DNA from: Vibrio sp. RE88
GTDB taxonomy: Bacteria > Pseudomonadota > Gammaproteobacteria > Enterobacterales > Vibrionaceae
Assembly: GCF_013113835.1 (NCBI RefSeq)
Contig: NZ_VTYQ01000010.1
Span: forward strand, 1-64,000
Direction of reading: 5' to 3'
DNA: 64,000 bases
Both the position numbers and the translations under genes were made by a program. The notes beneath the pieces are model-generated. The model saw only the letters and a program-made list of their open reading frames with translations, made no database searches and had not been told where the DNA came from. Below, piece after piece: positions 34,502 through 43,214 of the stretch (its first letter is position 1; each line of letters starts with the position of its first letter).

Positions 34502-35932
34502 ATGAGTATTTCGATGAGCACCAAACTCAGCTATGGGTTTGGTGCCTACGGCAAGGATTTCGCCATTACAATCGTCTACATGTATCTGATGTTTTACTAC
34601 ACGGATGTGGTCGGTATCTCTGCTGGTATTGTTGGCACCATCTTTTTGGTGGCGCGGATCTGGGATGCAGTCAATGACCCGATCATGGGCTGGGTGGTGA
34701 ATAATACCCGAACCCGTTGGGGGAAATTCAAACCCTGGATTCTGATTGGTACCTTAACTAATTCTGTAGTGCTGTACATGGTGTTCAGTGCCCACCTGAT
34801 TGAAGGCCCATGGCTTATCGCCTACGCAGCCATTACCTACATTCTATGGGGTATGACTTACACCCTGATGGACATCCCTTTCTGGTCTCTGGTACCGACG
34901 CTGACAATCGATAAGCGAGAGCGTGAAGAGCTGGTCCCTTTCCCGAGGTTCTTTGCTAGCTTAGCGTGGACGGTAACCGCTGCGATTGCGATGCCATTCA
35001 TTAACTATGTCGGTGGTGAAGACAACAAAGGCTTTGGTTTTCAGATGTTCACCCTGTTACTGATCGTTTGTTTCCTGATTTCCACTTTTGTCACTCTACG
35101 CAACGTAAAAGAGCGTTACTCAACCACCAAACTCAATAAAGCTCAGCCCGAAGAGAAGGTCTCACTGAAGAAAATGCTGTCGTTGATCTATAAGAACGAT
35201 CAGCTTAGCAGCCTGCTGTGCATGGCTCTGTCTTACAACCTAGCGACCAACATTATTACCGCCTTTGCCGTGTACTACTTCACTTATGTCGTAGGGGATG
35301 AAAGCCTGTTCCCTTACTACATGGCGTACGCCAGCATCGCTAACCTTATCACGCTGGTTCTGTTCCCTAAACTGGCTCAGTGGTTCTCTCGTCGAGTACT
35401 TTGGGCCTGTGCGTCTGGCTTCCCGATTATTGGCAGTGCAGTGCTGATCTACATCGGCATGAACGATACCCAAAGCGTGCTGCTTATCTCTACCGCAGGT
35501 GTGTTCCTGCAAATTGGTACGGCATTGTTCTGGGTACTTAACGTGATTATGGTGGCTGATACGGTTGATTATGGTGAAGTGAAGCTTGGTGTGCGCTGTG
35601 AGAGCATTGCCTACTCAGTACAGACTCTGGTAGTAAAAGCGGGTTCAGCGTTTGCGGCTTTCTTTATCGGCATTGCCTTAACCGCTGTGCACTACGTGCC
35701 TAACGTGGAACAAACGCCGGAAACCATCTTTGGTATGCAGTGCATCATGATTGGCTTACCAAGTTTGTTCTTTGCTATCGCACTGTTTATGTACTTCCGC
35801 TACTACAAACTGAATGGCGCGTATCATCAGCAGATCCAGCAACAGCTGATGGAAAAATATGAGCTAGTTGGCAACGATGAGCTTAATGAAGGCATCGCCT
35901 CATCCGACAAACCTCAGCCTGCTCAGGCGTAA
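34502..35932 (+). CDS. melB: Melibiose:cation symporter MelB
   Basis: GPH-family sugar symporter of the MFS fold. 476 aa, twelve membrane segments. The N-terminus MSISMSTKLSYGFGAYGKDF is almost that of E. coli MelB; cation-site aspartates D55 and D59 (ARIWDAVNDP) and D124 (TLMDIPFW) are in place. It brings melibiose or related galactosides in with Na+, Li+ or H+. Confidence 0.95.
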   Translation: MSISMSTKLSYGFGAYGKDFAITIVYMYLMFYYTDVVGISAGIVGTIFLVARIWDAVNDPIMGWVVNNTRTRWGKFKPWILIGTLTNSVVLYMVFSAHLIEGPWLIAYAAITYILWGMTYTLMDIPFWSLVPTLTIDKREREELVPFPRFFASLAWTVTAAIAMPFINYVGGEDNKGFGFQMFTLLLIVCFLISTFVTLRNVKERYSTTKLNKAQPEEKVSLKKMLSLIYKNDQLSSLLCMALSYNLATNIITAFAVYYFTYVVGDESLFPYYMAYASIANLITLVLFPKLAQWFSRRVLWACASGFPIIGSAVLIYIGMNDTQSVLLISTAGVFLQIGTALFWVLNVIMVADTVDYGEVKLGVRCESIAYSVQTLVVKAGSAFAAFFIGIALTAVHYVPNVEQTPETIFGMQCIMIGLPSLFFAIALFMYFRYYKLNGAYHQQIQQQLMEKYELVGNDELNEGIASSDKPQPAQA

Positions 35933-35938
35933 TCTGTT

Positions 35939-35961
35939 CAGCCCTTTTACTTAAAGGGCTG
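35939..35961 (+). terminator. Hairpin after melB
   Basis: Stem CAGCCCTTT (35939-35947) / AAAGGGCTG (35953-35961), 5-nt loop, starting 6 bp after the melB stop. The following CTTATCT is a poor T-run, so read-through into the downstream glycosidase gene is likely. Confidence 0.55.
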
Positions 35962-36007
35962 CTTATCTAATTTCTGAATATCCCAATGGAATAGGGAGCT
36001 AAACAAG

Positions 36008-38251
36008 ATGAAACACTCATTGATTGCCAGCATGATCCTAGGATCTCTGCTGAGTGAAGCGGTGTCTGCTAACACTTTACCTGGGACAGCACTTGCAGCT
36101 GGAGAAAACCACAACGCTCTGGCTAACCCAGGGTTTGAAGACAGTGGCCTAGGTTGGCATTACTGGTTTGCCAATATCAAAGACGACAAAGCGTTTGAAG
36201 GCCAATATCGCGGCAGAATTGCCATTGGTGCCAGACACAGCATCAGCCAGATAGTCACTATACCTGAAACGGGCTTTTATCAGCTGTCGGTTCAAGCGAT
36301 CAGCCCGGGCAAAGATGCTCGCGTTGAATTAACTAACCTTAGCGATGAAGCTTTCTTGAGTAAAAAACTCAAAAAGAGTCGTGACTACAAGCACAATAAG
36401 GTTAAACAGATCCCGCTGGAGAAGGGTGAGCAGATAAAGCTGCGTTTCACTGGGTCAGATACGGGCAGTGTCAGTATCGATCAGGTTGAACTGGTAAAAA
36501 ATACTAAATCCAAGTCGCCACGTTTTAATCAAATCATAGGGTTTAAGGCTAAAGGTCAATCCGGTGAGAGCATCATCGATAAAGAACGCAGAACCATCGA
36601 GTTTGAACTGCCGTATGCGAGTGACGTCTCTGAAGTAGCGATTGCTAAACTGCGTGTGTCTAAAGGATCTCGAGCGTCTGTCGAGCAGGGGGAAGTCCTC
36701 GATTTCAGTCAACCAGTTCACATCAAGCTTAAGGATGAAAAAGGGCGGGTTGAGAAGTGGAAAGTGCGTGCTCGGGTTAAAGCGAAGCAAGTCACCGTTT
36801 CGTCTTCCAATGATAAATTGCAGGACTCGTTTGACTGGGCGATAGAGAAGACACGTCAGTTTGTGATGACGGGGCAGCACGACTTGATCAACCGTGATGA
36901 AAACAACAATGATGGCACAGGCAGCGCGGATTACTTACCTTCCTATTGGGCGGGCTATTTTGATCGTACGGCTTTCTACTCTCGGGACTTTCTTCACCAG
37001 TCGGCTGGCGCCAAGTTAGCGGGCTTAGATCGTGAAAACTTCTCTATGTTCAAAACCTTCGCTAAGCACTCTACTGAATCGAGAAAGTGGTACACCCTGT
37101 GGGCGATCAACTTCGATGGCAGCCCACACCTGATCGACTATGAAGACGACGACTGGTTTGTGCGTGAAGTGCCGGCGCAGTTTGAATTTCTTGAGAAGGC
37201 TTGGGAGCAATACCAATGGACGGGTGATAAGCGCTACATTGAAGACAAAGATCTGTGGCGCTTTTACACCAAAGTGATGACCGACTACATCGCACTGCAT
37301 GACGATCAGGATCCAAACGGCATCGCTGAAGGTTATGGTGGTATCTTTGAAGGCTCGGCAACCTATAACGAACGGGGTGAATTCCCGATTGAAGCGGGTG
37401 ACGGGATTGGCTCTCAGTATCAAGCAACGGTGGCTTATGCGGCCATGCTTAACGCCAGAGACGAGTACAGTGAATCTCGACAATGGCAACAAAAAGCCCA
37501 GCAACTGAAAGACTACTTTAATCAGGAGTGGAGTATCGCTGACCCAGAAAAGCCTTTGGATAACTACGTCAACATAGTGCAGAAGGATGGCTTGAGGCTG
37601 AACGACTTTGGTAAAGAAAACAGCTGGTTTATGCCGATGAAGCTGATCACCGAGCCGGGTGAGCGCAATGACCGATACCTAGACTTTATTTCGCAAAGTC
37701 TCGGCGATGGCATTGGCTCGACGCCGGATGCTCCGAACAATATCGAGGCGTACAGCTACATCCCAGAGACCTATTTCCCATACAACCGCAATGAGGAAGC
37801 CTGGAAGTGGATGCAGTACATCATGGATATGAAAGACTTACCTCATGAGCGTCCGACACAAGGCACCAATGGCGATTATCCGGAGATCTCGTTTACCTTT
37901 ATCGCCAATACCATTGAAGGGCTGATGGGAGTGAAACCAAACGCGGCGGACAGTCATCTGATCACGGCATCGCATCTGACAGCGGATATTGACTGGCTCG
38001 CGGTTGATTACTTACCAATGGGCGAGCATGAAGTCGCGCTGCGCCATGAGGGTACTGAAAAGTCGACACTAACCAATAACAATAATAAGCCGCTCACGTG
38101 GGAAGCGTGGTTCTATGGGGATTATCCAAAGTTGGTGGTCAATGGAAAGACCGTTGAAGCGAAACACAAAGTGGTTAATGGTCAGAAGGTGAGCTACGTA
38201 CTGGTTAATGTGCTAGGGAAAGAGTCACATACAGTGTCGAAAAGCCGCTAA
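36008..38251 (+). CDS. Secreted (alpha/alpha)6-type glycoside hydrolase, family not identified
   Basis: 747 aa. Signal peptide (about 1-21, ends EAVSA). Residues 37-163 look like a carbohydrate-binding beta-sandwich (NPGFEDSGLGWHYWF...SIDQVELV); 175-258 a second beta domain; about 270-700 a six-hairpin catalytic region with DYLPSYWAGYFDRTAFYSRDF, IAEGYGGIFEGSATY and TNGDYPEISFTFIA. A C-terminal beta tail follows. Acidic residues in DRTAFYSRD and EGYGGIFEGS are candidate catalytic sites. It probably acts on an oligosaccharide in the periplasm or outside. Position after melAB suggests a galactoside substrate; the family and bond are unknown. Confidence 0.72.
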   Translation: MKHSLIASMILGSLLSEAVSANTLPGTALAAGENHNALANPGFEDSGLGWHYWFANIKDDKAFEGQYRGRIAIGARHSISQIVTIPETGFYQLSVQAISPGKDARVELTNLSDEAFLSKKLKKSRDYKHNKVKQIPLEKGEQIKLRFTGSDTGSVSIDQVELVKNTKSKSPRFNQIIGFKAKGQSGESIIDKERRTIEFELPYASDVSEVAIAKLRVSKGSRASVEQGEVLDFSQPVHIKLKDEKGRVEKWKVRARVKAKQVTVSSSNDKLQDSFDWAIEKTRQFVMTGQHDLINRDENNNDGTGSADYLPSYWAGYFDRTAFYSRDFLHQSAGAKLAGLDRENFSMFKTFAKHSTESRKWYTLWAINFDGSPHLIDYEDDDWFVREVPAQFEFLEKAWEQYQWTGDKRYIEDKDLWRFYTKVMTDYIALHDDQDPNGIAEGYGGIFEGSATYNERGEFPIEAGDGIGSQYQATVAYAAMLNARDEYSESRQWQQKAQQLKDYFNQEWSIADPEKPLDNYVNIVQKDGLRLNDFGKENSWFMPMKLITEPGERNDRYLDFISQSLGDGIGSTPDAPNNIEAYSYIPETYFPYNRNEEAWKWMQYIMDMKDLPHERPTQGTNGDYPEISFTFIANTIEGLMGVKPNAADSHLITASHLTADIDWLAVDYLPMGEHEVALRHEGTEKSTLTNNNNKPLTWEAWFYGDYPKLVVNGKTVEAKHKVVNGQKVSYVLVNVLGKESHTVSKSR

Positions 38252-38270
38252 CTTACTTAAATTCTAATTG

Positions 38271-38294
38271 AAAGGGCGCGATTAAGCGCCCTTT
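38271..38294. terminator. Bidirectional terminator between the two glycosidases
   Basis: Stem AAAGGGCGC (38271-38279) / GCGCCCTTT (38286-38294), 6-nt loop, placed 20 bp after one stop and 8 bp before the other; it serves the converging genes. Confidence 0.8.
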
Positions 38295-38302
38295 GTTGTT
38301 TG

Positions 38303-40678
38303 TTACTCTTCCGAGGTAAAGAAATCGTTGTAAAGCATATACAGGTGAGCCGCACTCCAAGAGAAGTTCGGAGCACCTTGTTGAGCGCCGGTAAGCGGAT
38401 TGTAGTTCTCTCTGATTGGGCCGTCTTGAATCAAGCCGTCGGCATTGTCGAAGAAAGCCGTGGCCATCTCGACTGCATCATCACGGTAACCGTATTTCTC
38501 CATTCCTTTAAGGCCAAAGTAGAATTGGTCGACCCACACACGCCCACGCCAGTAGATATCAGCCCCAAAGGCAGGGTTAGACAGCGCAGCGGTACCCAGA
38601 GGCACGTAAGTGTTGAACTCTTCGGTATCTTTCATCACTTTCACCACCGCATCGGCGTGTGCTTGAGTTGCTGCGCCATTAAACAGTGGTGACCAGCCCT
38701 CTGGCCCTTTGCCACGTTCAACAATCGGTTTGCCTGCACAACCGTTTGTTAGTGGCTTATCTTCGATGCGAATGTCGTAGAAATAGCTACTTTCTTCATC
38801 GAACATGCAGGTATTGATGTAATCAGCCAAGTGTTCGGCTTTCTCGCGGAAGACCTGTCCTTCTTCTTGCTTACCTATGATATCGGCCATTTCAGCAAGG
38901 AACTGATTATCGCTGTACATATAGCTGGCTTGGTCGACCGACTCTTGCAGTAATGAGTAGCCTAGTAGGGTGCCATCTTGTGCTCGGTTCTGAGCGAATT
39001 GCACATCCCAATCACTACGTTTTCCACCATTCTCGACATACTTGTCCAGTTGCTCTTTGTCGATAAAGCCAAATACCGCCGCATCGTCGCGGCCAGATTC
39101 CCATGACGCCGCGGTTTGGGCCGGGATTTCAATATGGTCGTACTGGCCATTGGCAATGATTGCTTGATATTGATCGAGCCCGCTAAAGGTTTGCTCTTTG
39201 TCACCACGAGTGACGGTAAACAGCATCTGACCGTCAGGGGTGTTATGGGCCTTGTCACGAGCCGCGCCATACTCAGGTACGCCATTACCATTGTTGTCGC
39301 GATTACGTAACCACCAGTTGTGGTAAGCGACCAATTTAGGGTACATCTCTTCTAACCACGCTTTATCACCGGTTGTTTTGTACACTTCCATGACTGCCCA
39401 TGCGGCTAAGCTCGGCTTAGTGTTGCGTTCATTCCAGTTTCCTCCATCGCCGCCACGCTCGGGGCTTAAGTTGTAAGCCAGCAAGTCAGGTACATAACCT
39501 TCATCCCACGGACGAACAGGATCATCGGCCTGAATCTGGTAGGCGAACATGGCGCGAATATTGTCTTTCGCCACTTCTGGGTTGAAATGCGCCATTGCGT
39601 AGGCTTGTTTCCATGTGTCCCACGGCCAAGTCTGATTACCAGAGAACCAACGAGCGGTCACCGATGGAGTGACAGAATCAAATTTCATCGCACCAGCCAC
39701 ACCACGCCAGTTTCCGTTCAACGTCTCCATCGCTTTGACTGCCACTCGCTCTTGTTCTGGAGTGGCATTCGGGTTGGTCAGCCCTTTCTCAAGGTAGTGC
39801 TCCCAGCGTTGAACGGACGCTTTTTGATACTTGTCTGGGTGGGTGAGTATGTCTTGTATTTTGCTCTGTTCAGCTTGGTTTTCTTTTGCTGTCAGCGCAT
39901 GCGTGTATGTGGTGTAGAGGGTTGTCGAACCAGAAATGTGCGCTTTGGAAACAAACTGGTGGCCCTCGATTTCGGTCTTCATCGGGATGGATTTGTGGAT
40001 CTGATATTCAGATTCGCCTGAAGTCAGCAATGTCCATGTTTCACGAACTTTACCAAACGTCACTTTGAGGCCGTCATCGGTAGCGACAATCTGGCGGTCA
40101 TAATCCGGATAAGCTTGATCGATGGTTTTATCGGATTGAGGCTTGCCTTCTTTAGCGTGGTATTTTTCCAGCAGTTCACCATCCCACACCAGATCAAGTG
40201 GCTGCTCTGAAGTGATCTTAGTTTCAAGCAGCGAAGTGCGGTTGCTAGCAAAGCGCAGCGTCATCTCGATTTGTACATCGTCAGAATGCAGCTTTTGAAC
40301 CAAGGCACCGGGCAGGCTGTACGCTTCCATCTCAAAATCTACTTTCTGGCCATTTTTGTACACGGTTAAACGGTCGAAGTTGTTGGCCATAAAGTTGATG
40401 TATTCTTCAGTCAGTAATGCGGTCCCCGGAAAACCACCCATGCCGTCTTTATTGTCTGGTAACAGGTGGCCATGCCACGCGCCCAAATCGAAGAAAGGGT
40501 AAAAACGCTGGTGGTCATCAAAATCATAGTCACGCATGTATTCTGGAGAACCAGTGCGATCAATGACGTTCTTGAACTCCAGTGCCTGTGGCGTTGGTTC
40601 ACTGGTGACTGAAGCGCAGCCAGAAATGGCCACAGCGGAACTTACAGCAAGGGCGATAAAAGTTTTACTAAGGGTCAT
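38303..40678 (-). CDS. ygjK: GH63 alpha-glucosidase-like lipoprotein YgjK
   Basis: 791 aa from ATG 40678 (MTLSKTFIALAVSS), which has a GGAAA ribosome site; the frame is open to 40741, but that part is not conserved. A lipobox AISGC (Cys about 20) suggests a membrane-bound lipoprotein, whereas E. coli YgjK is periplasmic. The rest follows E. coli YgjK closely, for example DHQRFYPFFDLGAWHGHLL, WFSGNQTWPWDTWKQA and the conserved ASWESGRDDAAV and ENYNPLTGAQQG blocks. YgjK hydrolyses alpha-glucosides such as nigerose-type sugars weakly; its natural substrate is unsettled. A perfect palindrome lies about 100 bp upstream. Confidence 0.92.
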   Translation of the reverse strand: MTLSKTFIALAVSSAVAISGCASVTSEPTPQALEFKNVIDRTGSPEYMRDYDFDDHQRFYPFFDLGAWHGHLLPDNKDGMGGFPGTALLTEEYINFMANNFDRLTVYKNGQKVDFEMEAYSLPGALVQKLHSDDVQIEMTLRFASNRTSLLETKITSEQPLDLVWDGELLEKYHAKEGKPQSDKTIDQAYPDYDRQIVATDDGLKVTFGKVRETWTLLTSGESEYQIHKSIPMKTEIEGHQFVSKAHISGSTTLYTTYTHALTAKENQAEQSKIQDILTHPDKYQKASVQRWEHYLEKGLTNPNATPEQERVAVKAMETLNGNWRGVAGAMKFDSVTPSVTARWFSGNQTWPWDTWKQAYAMAHFNPEVAKDNIRAMFAYQIQADDPVRPWDEGYVPDLLAYNLSPERGGDGGNWNERNTKPSLAAWAVMEVYKTTGDKAWLEEMYPKLVAYHNWWLRNRDNNGNGVPEYGAARDKAHNTPDGQMLFTVTRGDKEQTFSGLDQYQAIIANGQYDHIEIPAQTAASWESGRDDAAVFGFIDKEQLDKYVENGGKRSDWDVQFAQNRAQDGTLLGYSLLQESVDQASYMYSDNQFLAEMADIIGKQEEGQVFREKAEHLADYINTCMFDEESSYFYDIRIEDKPLTNGCAGKPIVERGKGPEGWSPLFNGAATQAHADAVVKVMKDTEEFNTYVPLGTAALSNPAFGADIYWRGRVWVDQFYFGLKGMEKYGYRDDAVEMATAFFDNADGLIQDGPIRENYNPLTGAQQGAPNFSWSAAHLYMLYNDFFTSEE

Positions 40679-40986
40679 GTCATTTTCCTTGGTCAAAGGT
40701 CTGAACGTTGTTTGACAAGATTTTATCTGCCACAAATACAAGGGGTAACCGATCTTTAGTTAATGTGTGATCTTAATTTAGTAAAATTTTACTTGATGGG
40801 TGATTACATCGAACCTGTTAATGATAGGTAGAGAGAGCATTATCGATCTGGGTGCAATTGATTGATTCATCTGCGAGATAAAGTGCGGGCAAGTATGTGC
40901 GAGGGCTTATGTGGGGGATGTTTCAAGGAAGGTGGCGGGTCCTCATTGTGATGCCTAGCGCTATAAACACCAATGAAGCCAAAACA
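40679..40986. other. Upstream region of ygjK
   Basis: About 310 bp without a gene. It contains the palindrome at 40780-40793 and a half CRP-like TGTGA (40766-40770). From 40800 to 40985 I see nothing recognisable. Confidence 0.5.
40780..40793. promoter_or_regulatory. AGTAAAA-TTTTACT palindrome before ygjK (EbgR-like operator)
   Basis: A perfect 14-bp palindrome preceded by TTT and followed by TGA. The same arms, separated by one base, form the core of the ebgA operator (48426-48452) and, with arms of six, the site before ygjH (55644-55656). Assignment to EbgR is inferred. Confidence 0.6.
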
Positions 40987-41010
40987 AAAAAGCACCTCGC
41001 GGTGCTTTTT
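40987..41010 (-). terminator. Terminator of the DUF5329 gene
   Basis: Stem AAAAAGCACC (40987-40996) / GGTGCTTTTT (41001-41010), TCGC loop. It works in either direction and ends the minus-strand gene pair. Confidence 0.82.
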
Positions 41011-41018
41011 AGAGATTG

Positions 41019-41357
41019 TTAGGGCTGCTCGGCTTGCTGCCATAATTGATTGAGCCAGGCTTCGCTGGTGATTTGCGTGTCTCCGCATTTGACCATATAT
41101 GGCTTGCCGCTAAACCAACTTTTAGACGCCACTTCGCTAATAAACACCTGAATATCCGTAACATCATCTTTAGCGTAGTGCCATTTTTTACGAATATGTT
41201 CCGCAGCCTGCTGCTGATCGTATGATTCGCCGTTACGGATAAAGGTGCAAGGTGATTGCGCGATTTGCCCTATCAAAATGTCGACATCTTGCTCGACATT
41301 CGCCGCTGCGGGAAGAGCCAATATGCTCACGAGTAAGAGAAGGTATTTAAGCTTCAT
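41019..41357 (-). CDS. DUF5329 family periplasmic protein
   Basis: 112 aa from ATG 41357 (MKLKYLLLLVSILALPAAA), a clear signal peptide; the mature part is about 93 aa with two cysteines (SPCTFIRNG and VKCGDTQ) that could form a disulfide. It matches the DUF5329 pattern of small exported proteins of unknown role. It lies 11 bp after the MBL lipoprotein gene and is probably co-transcribed with it. Confidence 0.72.
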   Translation of the reverse strand: MKLKYLLLLVSILALPAAANVEQDVDILIGQIAQSPCTFIRNGESYDQQQAAEHIRKKWHYAKDDVTDIQVFISEVASKSWFSGKPYMVKCGDTQITSEAWLNQLWQQAEQP

Positions 41358-41368
41358 TGCAGCCTCTT

Positions 41369-42424
41369 TTACAAATTCCACCAAGGTTTGATTGGCAGAG
41401 GTTGGGAAAGCTCGACCCGTTGACCAAACTCGGGGCTCACCATGGTTACATCGCGTTGTTCACTGATCTCCATTGCTTGCTGCATTGGCTCATTCCAATC
41501 GTGCATGGCGAGGTCAAAGGTGCCGTTGTGAATTGGCATCATCACCTTACCTTGTAAGTCGATGTGTGCCTGAACGCTTTGTTCAGGGAACATATGGATG
41601 TCTGCCCACAGGGTATTGTATGCCCCTGTCTCTATCATGGTGAAATCAAACGGGCCATATTTATCGCCAATCTCTTTAAAGCCAGAGAAGTAGCCAGAAT
41701 CACCACTAAAGAACACTTTATGTTGCTGTCCATTGATGACCCAACTGCCCCACAGGGTGCCGTCGCGATCAGTTAAGCCGCGGCCAGAGAAGTGTTGTGT
41801 TGGTGTCAGTACATATTCGACGCTATTGTGAACATGTGATTCCCACCAGTTAAGCTCAATGATCTTCTCTTCTGGGACATTCCACTCTCTCAATGTTTGA
41901 CCAATTTTAAGTGGGACAAGAAATACGTCGACTTTGTCTGTCAGCGTTTTGATCGATGCTTTATCCAAGTGATCGTAATGGTCATGGCTGATCAAAATGG
42001 CATCAATGTTTGGTAGCTCTTGTAATGAAATCGGCGGTTGGTGAAAACGCTTTGGTCCTGCCCACTGCACGGGTGATGCACGGTCACTAAACACAGGATC
42101 GGTCAGGATTAACTGTTGGTCGATCTTCATCGCAATACTGGAATGACCCAAACGATACAACACGTCTTGCTGTTCATTGGCTAACTGATCAGTGCTGATC
42201 GCGTGGACTGGCAGCTCAAAGGTTGGCGTTGGGTTAAGGCGTTCAGTGGTGAAATAAGCTTTCGTTATCTTAAGAATATCACCAAATCCGCTTTTGTACT
42301 CTAGCTCCGTATTAGCAAATTTCTTGGGATATTGTTTACCAGAAGCCTTGTCAGAACTGGTACAAGAAATGATTGAGGTAGTCATAATTATCGCTCCTAC
42401 AGTGGCTAACAATGCGCGTTTCAT
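41369..42424 (-). CDS. Metallo-beta-lactamase-fold lipoprotein (NAPE-PLD/UlaG-like)
   Basis: 351 aa. Lipobox SIISC (Cys21). The MBL metal motif HDHYDH is at 147-152, with further ligand motifs TPTQHFSGR and FSGDSGYF, and a late histidine in MMPIHNGTFD. The architecture resembles NAPE-phospholipase D-like hydrolases, so a phospholipid or phosphodiester substrate is plausible. It is divergent from a TetR gene; two copies of a GTAAACT...GGTGTA motif lie in the 110-bp gap. Confidence 0.83.
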   Translation of the reverse strand: MKRALLATVGAIIMTTSIISCTSSDKASGKQYPKKFANTELEYKSGFGDILKITKAYFTTERLNPTPTFELPVHAISTDQLANEQQDVLYRLGHSSIAMKIDQQLILTDPVFSDRASPVQWAGPKRFHQPPISLQELPNIDAILISHDHYDHLDKASIKTLTDKVDVFLVPLKIGQTLREWNVPEEKIIELNWWESHVHNSVEYVLTPTQHFSGRGLTDRDGTLWGSWVINGQQHKVFFSGDSGYFSGFKEIGDKYGPFDFTMIETGAYNTLWADIHMFPEQSVQAHIDLQGKVMMPIHNGTFDLAMHDWNEPMQQAMEISEQRDVTMVSPEFGQRVELSQPLPIKPWWNL

Positions 42425-42439
42425 ATGGTTTATCCTAAA

Positions 42440-42462
42440 GTAAACTATACGGTGTAGTTTAC
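42440..42462. promoter_or_regulatory. TetR-type operator, strong copy
   Basis: Inverted arms GTAAACTA (42440-42447) / TAGTTTAC (42455-42462) around TACGGTG, placed 15 bp before the MBL gene start. TetR repressors commonly bind such repeats between divergent genes. Confidence 0.65.
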
Positions 42463-42478
42463 ATGCTTTGCTTTTAAA

Positions 42479-42501
42479 GTAAACTGCTTGGTGTAAAATA
42501 G
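42479..42501. promoter_or_regulatory. TetR-type operator, degenerate copy
   Basis: GTAAACTGCTTGGTGTAAAAT repeats the left arm and the GGTGTA centre of the first copy, 39 bp further on, nearer the TetR start. The right arm has decayed. Confidence 0.45.
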
Positions 42502-42534
42502 ATCTCAGCGGAATGAAGTAGGATCGTTAACTCT

Positions 42535-43146
42535 ATGAAAGTGAGAAAAAAAGGTCGTAGCGAAATTAAACGTGAAGCGATATTGGTTGCGGCAAAACAG
42601 GCTTTTCAGGAATTTGGTGTGCAAAATACCAGCATGGATAAGCTATCTGCTATGGCAGAGGTCTCTAAGAGAACGGTTTACAATCATTTCGAATCGAAAG
42701 AAGCGATTGTCATGGAATTACTGTCAGAGCTGTGGCGAACTTCGATGGCAGATCATGAAGTCGCAGGTCTTGTTGAACTGGATTTAGAGCAGCAGCTCGT
42801 TGCTCTGCTTGAAAGTGAAATCAACGTGGTGACTGACCCTCACTATGTTGATTTGGCGAAAGTCGCTCTGGGGTATTTTTTCTATAAGCCTGATGAGCTT
42901 AAAGAACAAGAAGAGAAGATGTCGAAGCAAGAGACTGCGTTGTTTCGTTGGCTGAATGAGCAGGCGGAGAAACAAACTCTTGCGATGGATGACATTGTTG
43001 TCGCGAGTACTCAACTGCACAGTTTGGTCAAAGGCAGTGCGTTTTGGCCTCAGGTTCTCGGTATGAAAGCGTCTCTGAGTAAGCAAGAATCGAGGGTGCT
43101 GGCTGAGCAAACCGCAAGACTGTTTATGAGTCAGTATCGCGTTTAA
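42535..43146 (+). CDS. TetR-family repressor
   Basis: 203 aa. N-terminal TetR helix-turn-helix (about 12-58, AAKQAFQEFGVQNTSMDKLS, VSKRTVYNHFESKEAI) and a helical ligand domain with a TetR C-terminal type. Divergent from the MBL lipoprotein, which it probably represses together with DUF5329. Inducer unknown. Confidence 0.88.
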   Translation: MKVRKKGRSEIKREAILVAAKQAFQEFGVQNTSMDKLSAMAEVSKRTVYNHFESKEAIVMELLSELWRTSMADHEVAGLVELDLEQQLVALLESEINVVTDPHYVDLAKVALGYFFYKPDELKEQEEKMSKQETALFRWLNEQAEKQTLAMDDIVVASTQLHSLVKGSAFWPQVLGMKASLSKQESRVLAEQTARLFMSQYRV

Positions 43147-43156
43147 ATAAAATTAG

Positions 43157-43190
43157 AAAAGCCCTTACCATTTTAGGTAAGGGCTTTTTT
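43157..43190. terminator. Terminator between TetR and ygjI-like genes
   Basis: Stem AAAAGCCCTTACC (43157-43169) / GGTAAGGGCTTTT (43176-43188) with a 6-nt loop and a total of six T. Strong for the TetR gene, with enough A on the other side to help the converging transporter. Confidence 0.87.
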
Positions 43191-43214
43191 ATGAGTCACG
43201 TTTAAGCCTAAGTA

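Noticed and set aside
39587..40021. 144-codon plus-strand frame inside ygjK
   Set aside because: Antisense shadow of a conserved GH63 gene.
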